DNA of 61,721 bases, taken from assembly GCA_001179505.1 (NCBI GenBank), contig CDMY01000271.1:79082-140802 (forward strand). Direction: 5' to 3'. Below the pieces are notes generated by a model that was not told the origin of the DNA, did not search any database, and saw only the letters and a program-made list of their open reading frames with translations. Shown here in pieces: positions 10,864-22,742 of the stretch (positions are counted from its first letter, which is position 1; every line of letters starts with the position of its first letter). Made by a program: the position numbers and the translations under genes. Source of the DNA: Vitrella brassicaformis. Lineage: Eukaryota; Sar; Vitrellaceae.

Positions 10864-12450
10864 ATGAAAGCGTCTCTTGTGTCATGCACTGTCTGCCTGT
10901 TGGCCTGCCTCGGCGCTGTGTCGGCTCTGCGCCGCCTCGTGCCGTCGGTGTCCATCCCCACACGAAAGATCGAGCGTATTGTCTTCAGCAAGTTCTTGTA
11001 CTCCGAGGAGAAGAACTGCACGAAGCAGCAAGTGAGTCCCGACAGAGAGCTGAAATTCAGCTTTGTCAGTCAGGACATCGCAGGTGAGTGAATACAGTGG
11101 CGAAGAAAGACATCTGTCGTCCGTCTGAGTGTCTGTTGGTCTGTGTGTCTCCGTGCTGTTTGTGCAGGGTGGCACAGTGGCTACGTGGAGGGCGGCGACA
11201 AGGCTGTTTACCATCTGGGCTCTGAGGACATGTTCTACAAGAAAGTAAGGGACCATCGCATCCAGCTACACATCCATACACGCACAAGAACAGACGGTTA
11301 CTGCACCGTCGATCTGCTTTGTGCGTGCGCGTGTGTGTGTCTCGTCTGCAGCCCAAGATCAGCCCCCTCATGCCTGTGCCACAGATTGTCTCCGCCGCAT
11401 CGCTCCGCAAGGCCATCATCCTCCGCAACTTCCAGTGCCCGTCGGCACACGTCTCCGTGGACGTCGCACTCGGCGCGCCGGGTGCCGTCAAGGCGGGAGC
11501 CGTCGGGCTTGTGCTGCGAGTGAGCATCCATGTGAAGCAAAGCCAATCGAGACACATTGTCTGCGTGTGTTGCGCGGCAGGCATACGACACAGAGAACTT
11601 CTTTGTCATCATGATCAACATCAATGCTGTATGTATGCGGGACTCACAAACGGAAGCATGTCGGCCGCCACCGGTGTCTGTGTCTCTCTGCAGGTCGAGT
11701 TGTATCAAGTGGTGGACGGCGAGGCGACTGTTCTGGACACCAAGAAGAAGTGGGGCGACGGAAGAGAAGTTCAGCTCCAAGGTCAGGCAGGCATTCAGAG
11801 AGAGAGCGACCCACTTGTTGCTGTGCGGATGTGTGTAGGCTATCCCCAGTTCTACCGATTGGTTCTCGATGACGACTTAGGCGACGTTACGGTGTCGCTC
11901 ACGAGCCTCCAGGAGGGCGTGCAACAGGACCTCAACTACACACGACCCCAACAATCACCCTCGGAACTCGCCAACCCGAAGGTAAGACACATAGCTCCAG
12001 AAGACACGAAAGATGACCGGTTGTGTCTCGATCCGTCAGAATCTCCCTCTGCCTCCGTGTATCTCTGTCAGGCTCAGGCGATTGGTCTTGTGACTTCGAA
12101 TGGCGGCGGCTCGTTCAAGAAGCTGTCTGTGGAACCGATCGGTGAAAAACTATGTACCCATCTCATCCATCCTCAGTCCTTGCTCGGGTTGCATGTGTGT
12201 CGATGCATGCAGACTACGAGGCGCTGTTGCCTCCCAATCCGCCCCAAGTGACGCCTGCGCCCTTCAGCATTTCTGGCGGCGGCAAACAGGGCCTACACCC
12301 AGAGAGTGGCACGGATTACTGGTAACAGCAGCGCCAACGCAGCAGACTGAAAGTCGAATGGAAAGACGTTGATTGGTTGCCTTGTGTGTGTGCAGTCCCC
12401 CTGGCGCTCTCTGTGCTCCCGAACCTTACAAAGCCTTCCATGTCGATTAA
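10864..12450 (+). CDS. Secreted concanavalin-like jelly-roll domain protein
   Basis: The protein starts with a clear signal peptide (about residues 1-22, LVSCTVCLLACLGAVSA). The rest resembles the ConA-like glucanase/lectin fold: GAVGLVLRAYD, NFFVIMININAVELYQVVDGE and, near the end, GLVTSNGGGSFKKL. This pattern is typical of LamG or 3-keto-disaccharide hydrolase-type jelly rolls that bind or cleave glycans. Nine exons (10864-11083, 11168-11244, 11352-11519, 11581-11628, 11694-11781, 11839-11981, 12072-12141, 12213-12321, 12396-12450) sum to 325 residues in frame. No catalytic residue can be named, so binding or hydrolysis is open. The product is secreted or enters the endomembrane system. Exons 2-5 and their introns are duplicated in inverted orientation at 19.8-20.5 kb. 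Confidence 0.7.
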
Positions 12451-12833
12451 GTGATCACCAGGACAGTGTCGCGTCACATACAGACATGCAGTGACTGAGC
12501 AGCAGCCAATCACCATTCAAGCGCATCATGTAAGTGTTCACGTCTCCTCTACGCTCTTCTTCTACACGCACCCATCTATTCAGCCACCCATCTATTCAGC
12601 CACCCATCTATTCATGTGAAGCTACCGATCCATCGATGCAATGCCATACGCGACACACACGCAGATTCGCCGAGCTGCATCATCACACATGCTGCAGGTA
12701 CAATCGTTCGTGCCTCACTTGCCATGTATTGAGTCTTCCTCGCCGGAGCTCCTTCAACTTGGCCCCGGCCCCAAAAAATGGCGAACTTCCCCTCGGCCCC
12801 CTCTTGAAGCTGTGTGAAGGAAATCAGTGCAAG
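12451..12833. other. Intergenic region with ACCCATCTATTC tandem copies
   Basis: This is upstream of the coiled-coil gene. A 17-nt unit containing ACCCATCTATTCA repeats about three times at 12566-12616. No coding exon is supported. Confidence 0.5.
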
Positions 12834-15800
12834 ATGCAGCGCCCCCCCGCCACACGTTGGGAGCCCAAGACGATGATGGGGAAGGGCAAGAAGCCTCTAT
12901 CGCCCGAGGACGATAGCGAGGACGAACAGCCCCCTCCCCCTTCCTTTCCNNNNNNNNNNNNNNNNNNNNNNNNNNNNNNNNNNNNNNNNNNNNNNNNNNN
13001 NNNNNNNNNNNNNNNNNNNNNNNNNNNNNNNNNNNNNNNNNNNNNNNNNNNNNNNNNNNNNNNNNNNNNNNNNNNNNNNNNNNNNNNNNNNNNNNNNNNN
13101 NNNNNNNNNNNNNNNNNNNNNNNNNNNNNNNNNNNNNNNNNNNNNNNNNNNNNNNNNNNNNNNNNNNNNNNNNNNNNNNNNNNNNNNNNNNNNNNNNNNN
13201 NNNNNNNNNNNNNNNNNNNNNNNNNNNNNNNNNNNNNNNNNNNNNNNNNCCCCCCCCGGCCCAGCCTTCTCCTCCCCCGTCACCTCCCTCTCCCGTCCCC
13301 TGCCTCCCCCTGACGGGCTTATCCCATCCCCCATCACACATACCCACTCCCCACCCCGTCGACGACGACCTGATAGGCTGTTTGGATTTGCTCCAGTGTC
13401 TGTTTCTGGTTGTGGCTCAGACCGAGGTGATGAAGAGTATCCTGGACATGGACATGCCACCATGTGCAGCAAAAGAACTCCAACATCCACGCGACCACAA
13501 GTGAGGAAGAATGAAGGAGACATGTACGAGCACATAATCCTGGCAAGTGAAATGTGTGTCTGTCTGCATAGCTCTCACCATTCTGGTACACTCTTCAGTC
13601 GCTCTAGCGATATGGAGGCAAAGGGGACTCGAGAGAGCCGGAAGAAGGATTTCGTGACGACAATTGAGAAGTGAGACATCAAACACATCTAGTTGTGTGT
13701 GGTGTGTATATCATCTGTTTTTCTCCATCCAGAGCAAAGCAAATTGCCGTTCGGTTCCTTCGTCAGCTGACGTTGAAATTGGATGAGTATCAAGCCGGTC
13801 AGACGATTGATACATTCTATCCACAGCTCAAAGACAGCGAACGACAGTCTCATCAGAAGGAGCGGGAGTCTTGGGAGGACAAGTCATCAAGCACTTCATT
13901 CGGGAAAGTGATGGACTTCATCTTGAGGCATTCTTCCTACTGGGATCGTAAGCAGAGGACTATTGATGCAAGCCTACTGTGTCTCGCCTGCATCTTTCCT
14001 TTATTTCACTCTCTGCATCTGCATCAGTTCAATACTCAGACTCTCTTGAGGAACGTCTTGAAAACCGAATTCGACGGATGGGCGGGGTTTTTCCAAGCAA
14101 CAACATGGAAGACGACCTGAAGGCCCTTCTTCGGGCATACTTCTTGTTGTCCGAGCGCTTTGTACGGCTCGTGAGCTATTCAAGCGAAAGGGCTATTCAA
14201 GAGAAGAACATGGACTTCAGAGTTCAAGAAACAATAGTCGTTCGCCAGCCAGCCAATGTCACCAAAGAGATGATCGCCAGGGATCAGGCGGAGCTCAGAA
14301 AGCCAGCTCCCGCCCCTTCTTTCTTAGCTGGGACTGCGGGGGACCTAAAGGGTGATCTGGCGCGCCCTCTGCGACGATCGAGTTGTGTTGAAGATGCTAG
14401 AGGACAGCTGGCGGCTATGGAGGTTATCCTTCAAGACAGGAACCGTGACCAGCTTAATCGTCAGAGTGATGATCAGCCGCTCACCTATCGATCCTGCCAG
14501 CCAGTAAGCAGGAGAGAGAGGCAGATGCGAGAATGCGCATCTGATCACTTAAAGCGTGTCTCTCGATGTTTAGGCTGTGGATGCGTTAAGAGGACGCTCC
14601 TATACAGCCGGGGAGAGCATGTTGCGTTGGCAGCTTCAGATGTTCGACAAAGCATCGCGGTCCACTTCTCGACTGCAGCCTGAGACACCTGCTATGGAGA
14701 CAGCAAAGGACTTGTTCTCCGTGGCACTGCCGGCAGCTGTGGTGTTCGCCAGAAGTCCGTCTCTGCCTCCGCTGGAGTCAGTGATAGCGGCTGCTTCAAT
14801 AGGAAAGGTAGCTCCGTCAGCGCAGAACAAAAAAGAATGCAGACGGGGATACAGCGACGCCAATCACTGCGTCTCATCCTTTCTTCACTGCTCTGTTTTC
14901 GTTCAGAATGCGCCTGAGGAAGATACGGACGCTCACCCACCTTCGCTGCAGGCAAGTGATGTGTGCCTACCGCTCAGTGTGCGGCGTGCGATGCTCGTTT
15001 CCGGCTTGTCACTGGAGGATATCTCGGCGATGCAGGGGCAACAATATGGAGAGGAGAGCGGCCTATCGGACGAAAATACATGGAGACGCCCTCCAAATGT
15101 AAGTCACCTCAAAATTAAAAGAACTGGCTGTCGCACACCATGATTAATTACTGCTGAGTGCTTGTATCAGGCTGGTGTGGTGGAGGAGACACCGGATTGG
15201 AATGACGAGATAAATGCCAAGATTGCAGCGGCGCAAGCAAACAGGGTACGAGAACTAGAGCACGACATCGAGGAGCTGCAGCGTCAGAAAGGGAAGACGG
15301 ACGAAGAGAACGCGGCCCTTAAAAACGACATTCGGGCGGTGAAGAATGAGAAGGAGCGGATGGAGACGGACACAAAGAACCTATGGCGGTGTAACAGCGA
15401 ACTCCGTCAACACCTGGAGTTGGCCGAGCAGCACGAGAATAATATCAAGGATCTCTTACAGCAAAACAGAACGGCTCTGAGCGAGCAGGTACGGTCCCGG
15501 TATCTGAACACTTTAAGCACACACTTGTCTATCACTCAAACATTCACTAGCATGCGTCGATTGCCGCGTGTTTGTCCCTTCTTACAGTTCCCACAAGTCC
15601 TGCAGAGGATGTCGAGGCTGGAAGAGAGACACGAGGAACTGAACAACACTGTGATGACTGAACTTCCTCGTCTCAAACCACCCCCCTCCCGCGCAGACGA
15701 GAAGCTCACCGAGGTGCTGCAAAAGCTCTGTCACTTAGAGGATCTCGAGGCCAAGATGACGGACATGCTCGTCAGCATCCACGCGAAGGAAGCCGCCCAG

Positions 15801-18800
15801 GCATCGAGCCCCACATCACCCCGTAACAAGGCGGTCGTACAAGAAATCGTGAAGGAGCTGCGAACGGAATTCGAGGAGCCGTTACAGAGACTCGGCACTT
15901 TCCCGGCCGCCTTCGAGGCAGAAGTGCAGAAGCTTGGCAAGCTGCATGGCGATATGGAGGGAGTCTTGTGCAGCCAAGCCAACGCTGATGCCATCAAGCC
16001 GTCGACTTCCGACAGCAGTCCGCCCCCGATGACTGATGTGGCCGTTCCCGCCGCGCTAGAGCGAAAAGGATCGTTGTTCAGTGAAGTAGTTGACGCAGAA
16101 GCACAGGGAAAGGTAGTTCAGTCAGACAAGACCCAATAAAAGCCTCATTTATGGATATCGACCTCGCGCTTCATGTCGTGCTTCTGCGCAGTTGAAGGAG
16201 GCACAAGAGACCATTGAGAATCTCAGAGGAGAACTTGCGCAGGCCGCAGGGCTGAGGGATCGGCTCGAGACCAAGACAGACAAATTGGAGTACAATCCAC
16301 CATCCTTGAGCCATTGAGAATCGAATCGCTCATGGCGTGTGTGTCTCGATCGATGTTCGGTGTGTGTCTTAGGCAAGCGCTGCACGACAGTGAGCTGGAG
16401 AGGACAACCGTCTACGGAGAGTTCTCGAAGCTCAAAGAGTGCATCCAGGACCAAGGCGTAAGGATACAGTTCATGGAACAAGAGCTGGTGGCCACCCGAG
16501 AGCGCGATGGGGCCAATGAAGAAAAACTGCTGTTTGTCATGTCAAAACTGCAGGAAAGGGTTGCATCTCTCACGAAGCGTGTGGCAGAGCTCGATGCTCA
16601 GGTAAAAGGTGGAAATGGTCACTTCTCGAAAGATGTATCATTATATTGCGGTGATTTTTGCTTCATTGTCAGCTTGAAGAGAAAGACGAGGCCCTCAGGA
16701 AGGCTCAATTGGAAATTCAGCGAGAGAAGGAGGCACGCAAGCGGCTGGACGACGAGACACAGCAGCGACTGACAGCGCTTCAAGCCGTCAATGATCGCTG
16801 GGACAAGACGCAGACCTTTGAAGAGCTGGGAGATGGACTCAAGGGAGAGCTGCAGTTCATGCGAGAGGACAAGAAGAAGCTGCAAGAGCAGCACGACAAG
16901 CTTGCCACGGAACTAGTTCAGGTGCGTGCTGATAAGCACTCATGCGACAGGGCTCACAGCGAAACGATGAAGGAGCTCATCGCGGCACGTTCCGAGGCAT
17001 CCAAGAAGAGCAAGGAGCTGGAAATCTGCCAGCTTGAGGCTGGTAAGACAGAAAGTCATTGCACTCTCTCGAGTCACTTGTTCTCTTCTTCTTGTCTTTC
17101 CCATACAGAGCTTTTGAAAACGGAAATGAATGCTGCACTCGCCGAGAGCAAAGGGCTACGCGAGCAGCACGCTGCCGAATTGGGAAAGCTGCGCATGAAG
17201 GAGCAGATCCTGGAGCAACAGATTGAGCAGATGCAGCAAGAGATGTCGCACGCCAGGGCGGAGAGCGACCGGCAGCTGACAGAGCTGAGAGAGCAGGTCA
17301 GTGGACAACATGACTAAAACATGATGCACGGGCGATTGGTGGCAATATGTGTGCAGGTCAAGGAAAAGGACTGTGAATTGCAGAAGATGATCGGCGCCTA
17401 CAAAGCCCTCGAGGAGGAGAAGGCAGCCCAACAGGCGCACTACACAACGACCCTACACGAACAGGCAACCAAAGGAGAGAGACACGACCACACAGCACAG
17501 CCCCAGACATTTTGGCGTTCTTGTCTGCAGAAAGCCGAGCTACAAGGACAGCTGGTGGCTCTGACCGATCAGCTGAGCAGCGCCGAGGCCGAGAAGGCAG
17601 CTTTTGAGGTGAAGCGGGATGCCCTGCAGCAGTTGGTGGACAACATGATAATGGAAAAGGACGAGATCGATAGCGAGCTTAAAGACTTGAAACAAAACAG
17701 GGTGCAAAGTGACCGACAGCTGACAGAGTTGGGTACACAGGTCAGCGGGCTACAGGGGGTGAGGCACAATGCAGAATGGATGATTGGTGGCGGTATGCTG
17801 CAGGTCAACGAGAAAGACGCTGAACTGCGGAAGATGGCCGAGGCTTACAAAGCCCTCGAGGAGAAGGCAGCCCAGGAAGCGCGGCACACTAACACCCTCA
17901 ACCAACAGGTTAGTAACCAAATGAGAGAGGCAAATGGCAACAAGAGAGCGATCGGCATCCTTCATCGATGGTCGTGTTCATAATGTATATTCCTGTGGGT
18001 TGGTGTCTCGTCTTTTTTCCGTTATCATGTCAGCTCAAAAAGACCTTTGAAGGGCTGGCAGATGGCCTCAAGGGAGAGCTGCACTCCATGCGAGAGGACA
18101 AGGCCAAGCTGCAAGAGCAAAACGACAAGCTTGCCGCGGAACTAGCTCAAGTGCGTGCTGATGAGCATTCAGGTGACAAGGCTCACAGCGAAACGATGAA
18201 GGAGCTTATGGCGGCGCGTGTTGAGGCATCCAACAAGAGCAAAGAGATTGCTGATATCACCGCGCAGCTGGACAAGTGCCAGCTTGAACCTGGTAAGACA
18301 GAAAGCAGTCATTCTTTCTCGACTCACTGTTGTCTTCTTCTTACTGTCTTTCATATTCAGAGCGGGTGAGAACAGACACTCGAGCGACGGAGGAGGCTGC
18401 AGCCAACATCGACGCACTACAGAAGCAGAATCAAGTGGGCGAAAAGGATTAAGTACTCACTGCATATCATCTTGTGGCTCTCGTCCCTCTTTTCAGGATC
18501 TGAGAAGCCGTGAGGTTGCCAGGAAGAGTGAGAGAGACGCGGCCATGCAGGACCTCGAGCGCGTCAACAAGACAGAGGTGAGCATGGTGCATTGGTCAAA
18601 GGTGGAAGCGTGGGCAAAGGCATGTCTGTATCATGGCTCTCACGTATGCAGGAGGCCACTCGCAAGCACAATGAAGAGCTCAAGAAGAAGATTAAGGAAA
18701 TGAGCGAGGAGATGAAGATCCTCAACGACCGCCATCAGCGACCCAACGTACGAAACAAGACGCTTCATGGGCTTCCCTGCATGTCAATCATCCCTCCTGT

Positions 18801-19440
18801 CTGGTGTTGTTGTGTCGGCGGTACAGGAGGAGAGCACGCAGACTTTTGAACAGCTGGCAGACAACCTGAACTCCATGCGAGATGAGGGTAAGAACGCAGG
18901 CATGCTTGCACACATCTGCCAGCAGCCGCTGCTTTTGCCTTCCATACACACATACAGCAAAAGCATTCTGCCTTCTCATGTCTGTCTCTGACTGCAGTCA
19001 AGAATCGTTTGGAGGATATCGTGCGGGTGCTCAACAGTCACACGCATCATAACGGGTCGAGCAGGCCTGAGCAATCTGTAAGTGAAAGGCTCTCAGCACG
19101 CACTTGCTTCACATGCTTCCATTTCATTTCAGGCTGAGCTGCGTTCGATATTGAGGGAATTGTCGAGTGAGGACATCGAGGAGAAAAGCAGAATGGCTGC
19201 ATTTCTCCTCTGGAAGAGCGATCCCCACAGACACGCCGACGAGGAGAAAAACTATTTTGAGGTACGGGAAGGCGAGATGGAGGATCAATCTGCCGTTTCT
19301 TGCCTTACCTTCACCTGCATGGACTTGTGCAGGCAAAAGCGAACGTGCTCCAGAGTATAATTCTTGATCGTCTGAAGCTTTCTCCTGAGCTGAGAGTGTT
19401 GTCGCAGCGTGAGGGGAGGGGGGAGGGGGCTAGCCCATAA
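12834..19440 (+). CDS. Large coiled-coil protein, function unknown (contains assembly gap)
   Basis: I do not recognise an orthologue. The likely start at 12834 opens a Pro-rich N-terminus that runs into 300 undetermined bases, so the 5' end is provisional. After the gap I can follow about 20 exons in one frame to the stop at 19440, including 13599-13670, 13733-13947 and one starting at 14028. Order of regions: a Lys-rich segment with TIDTFYPQLKDSERQ; a helical block with LEERLENRIRRMGGVFP; a proline-containing block ending DDQPLTYR; then from about 15.2 kb almost continuous heptad coiled coil (Glu, Lys, Gln, Leu-rich) to a short Gly-rich C-terminus. Repeated blocks (TFE-GLADGLKGEL and EKDAELRKM) show internal duplication. 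A structural or tethering role in the cytoskeleton is plausible but only by composition. Confidence 0.7.
12950..13249. other. Assembly gap (300 N)
   Basis: Positions 12950-13249 are undetermined. Both edges are C-rich (Pro codons), suggesting that a GC-rich or repetitive Pro-coding tract blocked assembly. The round length of 300 may be nominal, so frame across the gap cannot be trusted. Confidence 0.98.
16803..17110 (+). repeat. Intragenic duplication, copy 1
   Basis: This exon stretch encodes TFEELGDGLKGELQFMREDK through ICQLEAG and is followed by an intron starting gtaagacagaaag. It is paired with copy 2 near 18034-18360. Protein and intron sequence both match, so the duplicated unit is genomic. 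Confidence 0.85.
18034..18360 (+). repeat. Intragenic duplication, copy 2
   Basis: This encodes TFEGLADGLKGELHSMREDK through KCQLEPG, followed by an intron that begins with the same bases as the intron after copy 1. Short extra residues (IADITAQLD) distinguish the copies. The neighbouring blocks VKEKDCELQKM (near 17357) and VNEKDAELRKM (near 17805) form a second repeated pair. Confidence 0.85.
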
Positions 19441-19766
19441 GTCGTATCGGACGTATTGTTGTAAGGAAAGAAACGCTTCGGACGAGATCTCAGCCAGCAA
19501 TCTCGTTGCTTGAATCTCCCTTAATATCATCTGCAGACACTATCTTAACCTCAACTGACACTTGAATCATGTCTCACACAATGCACCTCACTCCTTTCTT
19601 TTTTGCACTTCCTGCTCAAAAATGCGTCCCTTGATCAGAAAAAGTCTCTTTCCCACCCTGACACGTGCAATGATCCCCCATTTTCTTTGCCATCGCGACA
19701 TACGGAAAATGTGGAAGCGTCTGTTCTTGTACATCTGTATCTCTGCATATATGGTGAGGACAGCCG

Positions 19767-19810
<44 letters not shown>

Positions 19811-19816
19811 TGTGTG
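19441..19816. repeat. Non-coding stretch ending in a (CT)n(GT)n microsatellite
   Basis: After the coiled-coil gene stop no coding exon is supported. A compound microsatellite of CT then GT dinucleotides occupies about 19769-19816 and sits exactly at the boundary of the inverted duplication that follows. The same site could have served as a breakpoint. Confidence 0.7.
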
Positions 19817-20505
19817 CCTGCCTGACCTTGGAGCTGAAGTTCTCTCCCGTCGCCCCACTTCTTCTTGGTGTCCAGAACAGTCGCCTCGCCGTCCACCACT
19901 TGGTGCAACTCGACCTGCGGAGAGACGTAAAGACACACAGAGACACCGGTGGGGGCCGACATGCTTCCTTTTGTGAGTCCCGCATACATACAGCATTGAT
20001 GTTGATCATGATGACAAAGAAGTTCTCTGTGTCGTATGCCTGCCGCACAACACACGCAGACAATGTGTCTCGATTGGCTTTGCTTCACATGGATGCTCAC
20101 TCGCAGCACAAGCCCGACGGCTCCCGCCTTGACGGCACCCGGCGCGCCGAGTGCGACGTCCACGGAGACGTGTGCCGACGGGCACTGGAAGTTGCGGAGG
20201 ATGATGGCCTTGCGGAGCGATGCGGCGGAGACAATCTGTGGCACAGGCATGAGGGGGCTGATCTTGGGCTGCAGACGAGACACACACACGCGCACGCACA
20301 AAGCAGATCGATGGTGCAGTAACCGTCTGTTCTTGTGCGTGTATGGATGTGTAGCTGGATGCGATGGTCCTTTACTTTCTTGTAGAACATGTCCTCAGAG
20401 CCCAGACGGTAAACAGCCTTGTCGCCGCCCTCCACGTAGCCACTGTGCCACCCTGCACAAACAACACGGAGACACACAGACCAACAGACACTCAGACGGC
20501 GACAA
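19817..20505 (-). pseudogene. Inverted partial copy of the jelly-roll gene (exons 2-5)
   Basis: The minus strand here repeats 11125-11791 of the secreted jelly-roll gene almost base for base, introns included. Visible differences are few: coding changes such as H to R in AVYHLGSED and Y to H in VELYQ, and a short insertion in the fourth intron. It lacks exon 1 with the signal peptide and exons 6-9, so it is most likely a gene fragment. All four copied exons remain open, so recent origin or concerted evolution is likely. Expression as part of a new transcript cannot be excluded. Confidence 0.85.
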
Positions 20506-20780
20506 TGTGCATGGAGGATTTAATCGAACGTAAATGGCGAGAATAGTGAGCGCGTCTTTTTGATTTCTGCACTGTTTCATTTTCCGCATCGCGCCCATCC
20601 AAGGCCTAACGGCAATACCGCCCGCCGAGGAGCCACCTTCGCTCGACGACCTCCAGCACCCTTTTCATCAGCTCGTCTGGCGACAGATAAAGCACACATC
20701 GAGGAGCCAAGAGAGAGTATCCTCGAGAGGGTCGGTTGTGCGTGCCATGGGAGAGTGATGCCGACAAGGAGGGCGACGAA
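20506..20780. other. Spacer between two duplicated segments
   Basis: About 275 bases lie between the inverted copy and the direct copy. An open frame on the plus strand here has no recognisable features. I see no source for this spacer elsewhere in the window. Confidence 0.4.
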
Positions 20781-20938
20781 CGATTGATACATTCTATCCA
20801 CAGCTCAAAGACAGCGAACGACAGTCTCATCAGAAGGAGCGGGAGTCTTGGGATGACAAGTCATCAAGCACTTCATTCGGGAAAGTGATGGACTTCATTT
20901 TGAGGCATTCTTCCTACTGGGATCGTAAGCAGAGGACT
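20781..20938 (+). repeat. Direct copy of a coiled-coil gene exon and splice donor
   Basis: This 158-bp stretch matches 13804-13961 with two substitutions that I can see (a G to T in GAGGAC and a C to T near the exon end). It covers most of the exon coding TIDTFYPQLKDSERQ and extends through the splice donor into the intron. Sequence on both sides is unrelated, so the edges are sharp. Confidence 0.9.
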
Positions 20939-22742
20939 GTGATTCAACCATGCTGTGTCTCGCCGGCATCTTTCCGCTCGAGGGCCTTTCGGCTGTTGAT
21001 TGGTTGGTGTCCTCTCCTAAGCGTGTGACTGTTGCTCGCCTGGTGTGACTGCAATACACCGTCGGTCACAACTCCGCCAAGCAGGCCGTAATCCGTACAA
21101 TCCGGTATCACAATGCAATTACTCCTTACTGCTTGTTGCCTTGCATTGCACATGTGTGTGTGTGTGTGCTCAAGGTCCCAAGGATCACAAGGTGAGGCTG
21201 TATGTACCTGAGTATGGTGTCTTTGCATATCTTTTTTTTTCCCCTTTCAGTGCTGCATCCAGGAGGGGTTTAGCCAGGAGACGCTATCAAGGAATCAGAC
21301 TGCGCGATCCCGAAGGACTTCGTGCTCATCAATTGGACCCATGGCAGCGATCAGGGACGGCAGATTGCACCCATGATGCGGAGGCTGCCACCACATCGAC
21401 GAGACCTTCAGCTTTCGTACTCGAGCTTCAGCTTCCGCGGCGTGTACAAACCGCAAATCCCGAGGGTCGAGAGAATCTCCGATGTGAGATCGAGAGCGGC
21501 ATCTGCTCAGGCACACACGCTGGTATCGTCTCCTGGACTGGGCGGGCTTCTGGCTTGCTAACGCTTATGTACTCGAATGAGCCGCTGCAGCCAAACAACG
21601 TCCGAGAGCCCTTTATAGATATGAAAGCCCCTCGTCTTGACACGGACCTTGCTCGAGACGTCATTCAAACAGCCATTGAGGGCGACGGGAAGCTTCTGGA
21701 TCAACTCGGGACGTGATCGCGCTTCCTGGACGTCTTCGGCTATTCGTGTGTGTGGCCGCCATGCTATCTGGCGTGTGACGAGTTGGGGAAGGCCCCGGAG
21801 GTCAAGGCGGCCCTCGGCGGAGGCTTCGCCACTGAGACCGAAGAGGGCGAAGTAACTCGAAGCCGGGCTTCCACCATCAAGGGCATGATCGACAAAGACG
21901 CCCGAGAGCTTCGAAAGACGCCCCCCGCCCCTCCTTCTCTGACGGGAGCTCCTCTTGACGTGTATGAGGATCTGCCGGGCCTGATGCGACAAGGGACTTG
22001 TGTTGAGGGACGAGGGCGGGCGACGGCCTTGGACATCCTCCTCCAAGACAAAACAGACGGCTTAGACCACGACAAAGGTGACGATCAGCCGCTCACCTAT
22101 CGGTGTAGCCACTGTGTAAGCGCAACTGAGGGAATTAAGGAGAAAAGAGTGTATGTGTGTCTCCTCCCTCTTATTTAGGCCACAAGCAGGCCAAGCGAAG
22201 AGCGGAGAAGACAGCGGAGAAATAGCGGCGGGCTGAGTACTACTGGATAGCGGCGTCGAGAAATAGCGGCAGCCGCCTCACCCTCGCCCGAAGAGGAAGA
22301 CGGCAGGCGTAGGGCTGGTTGATGGGCGGCCACTGTGTGCTGTGCAGGAAACCGGGGGTGTGAATATTCAGAAACGGAAGGCACGCGAGGCTGTGACGTG
22401 CCTGCCTTGCACACCCAGCCATGTCTTCACCGATGAAGTCGATGCCATCGCCACAAGGAGGTAAGTGGCCACAGACGGTGTCCGTCGATCTGGTGAGTGG
22501 TCACATGCATCGGATGTGTGTCTTTCTACGTCCTTTCTGCAGGCATTTCGATGCGCAGACTGGATCGACACAGTTGACACTGCTGTGAGTGACCGCACAG
22601 TACTTTGATAGGTGCGAGACAGCCATGGATGGATGGATGGATTTCTCTCTTGTTGAATAGATGGGAAGCGAGACGGATAGAGGCCATCGTTGCCTACATT
22701 TTATATTGGTTGGGCTATTTGACCGACACGAGACACGCATGA
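20939..22742 (+). pseudogene. Diverged paralogue of the coiled-coil gene front end, possibly broken
   Basis: Coding-like exons run from about 21265 to the stop at 22742. One block (IKGMIDKDARELRKTPPAPP to GDDQPLTYR, about 21880-22105) is clearly paralogous to the block ending DDQPLTYR in the gene upstream. An intron with a good branch motif (gctaac) can be placed at about 21522-21591. Downstream exons join to give EVDAIATRRHFDAQ and a C-terminus WEARRIEAIVAYILYW. However an in-frame TGA at 21714-21716 separates the first part (ending DQLGT) from the rest, and I find no splice that removes it. It may be a pseudogene, two genes, or a gene with a missed intron. Confidence 0.45.

Noticed and set aside
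12534-13313. Open frame across the assembly gap
   Set aside because: Its continuity comes from undetermined bases. Only parts on either side can be read.
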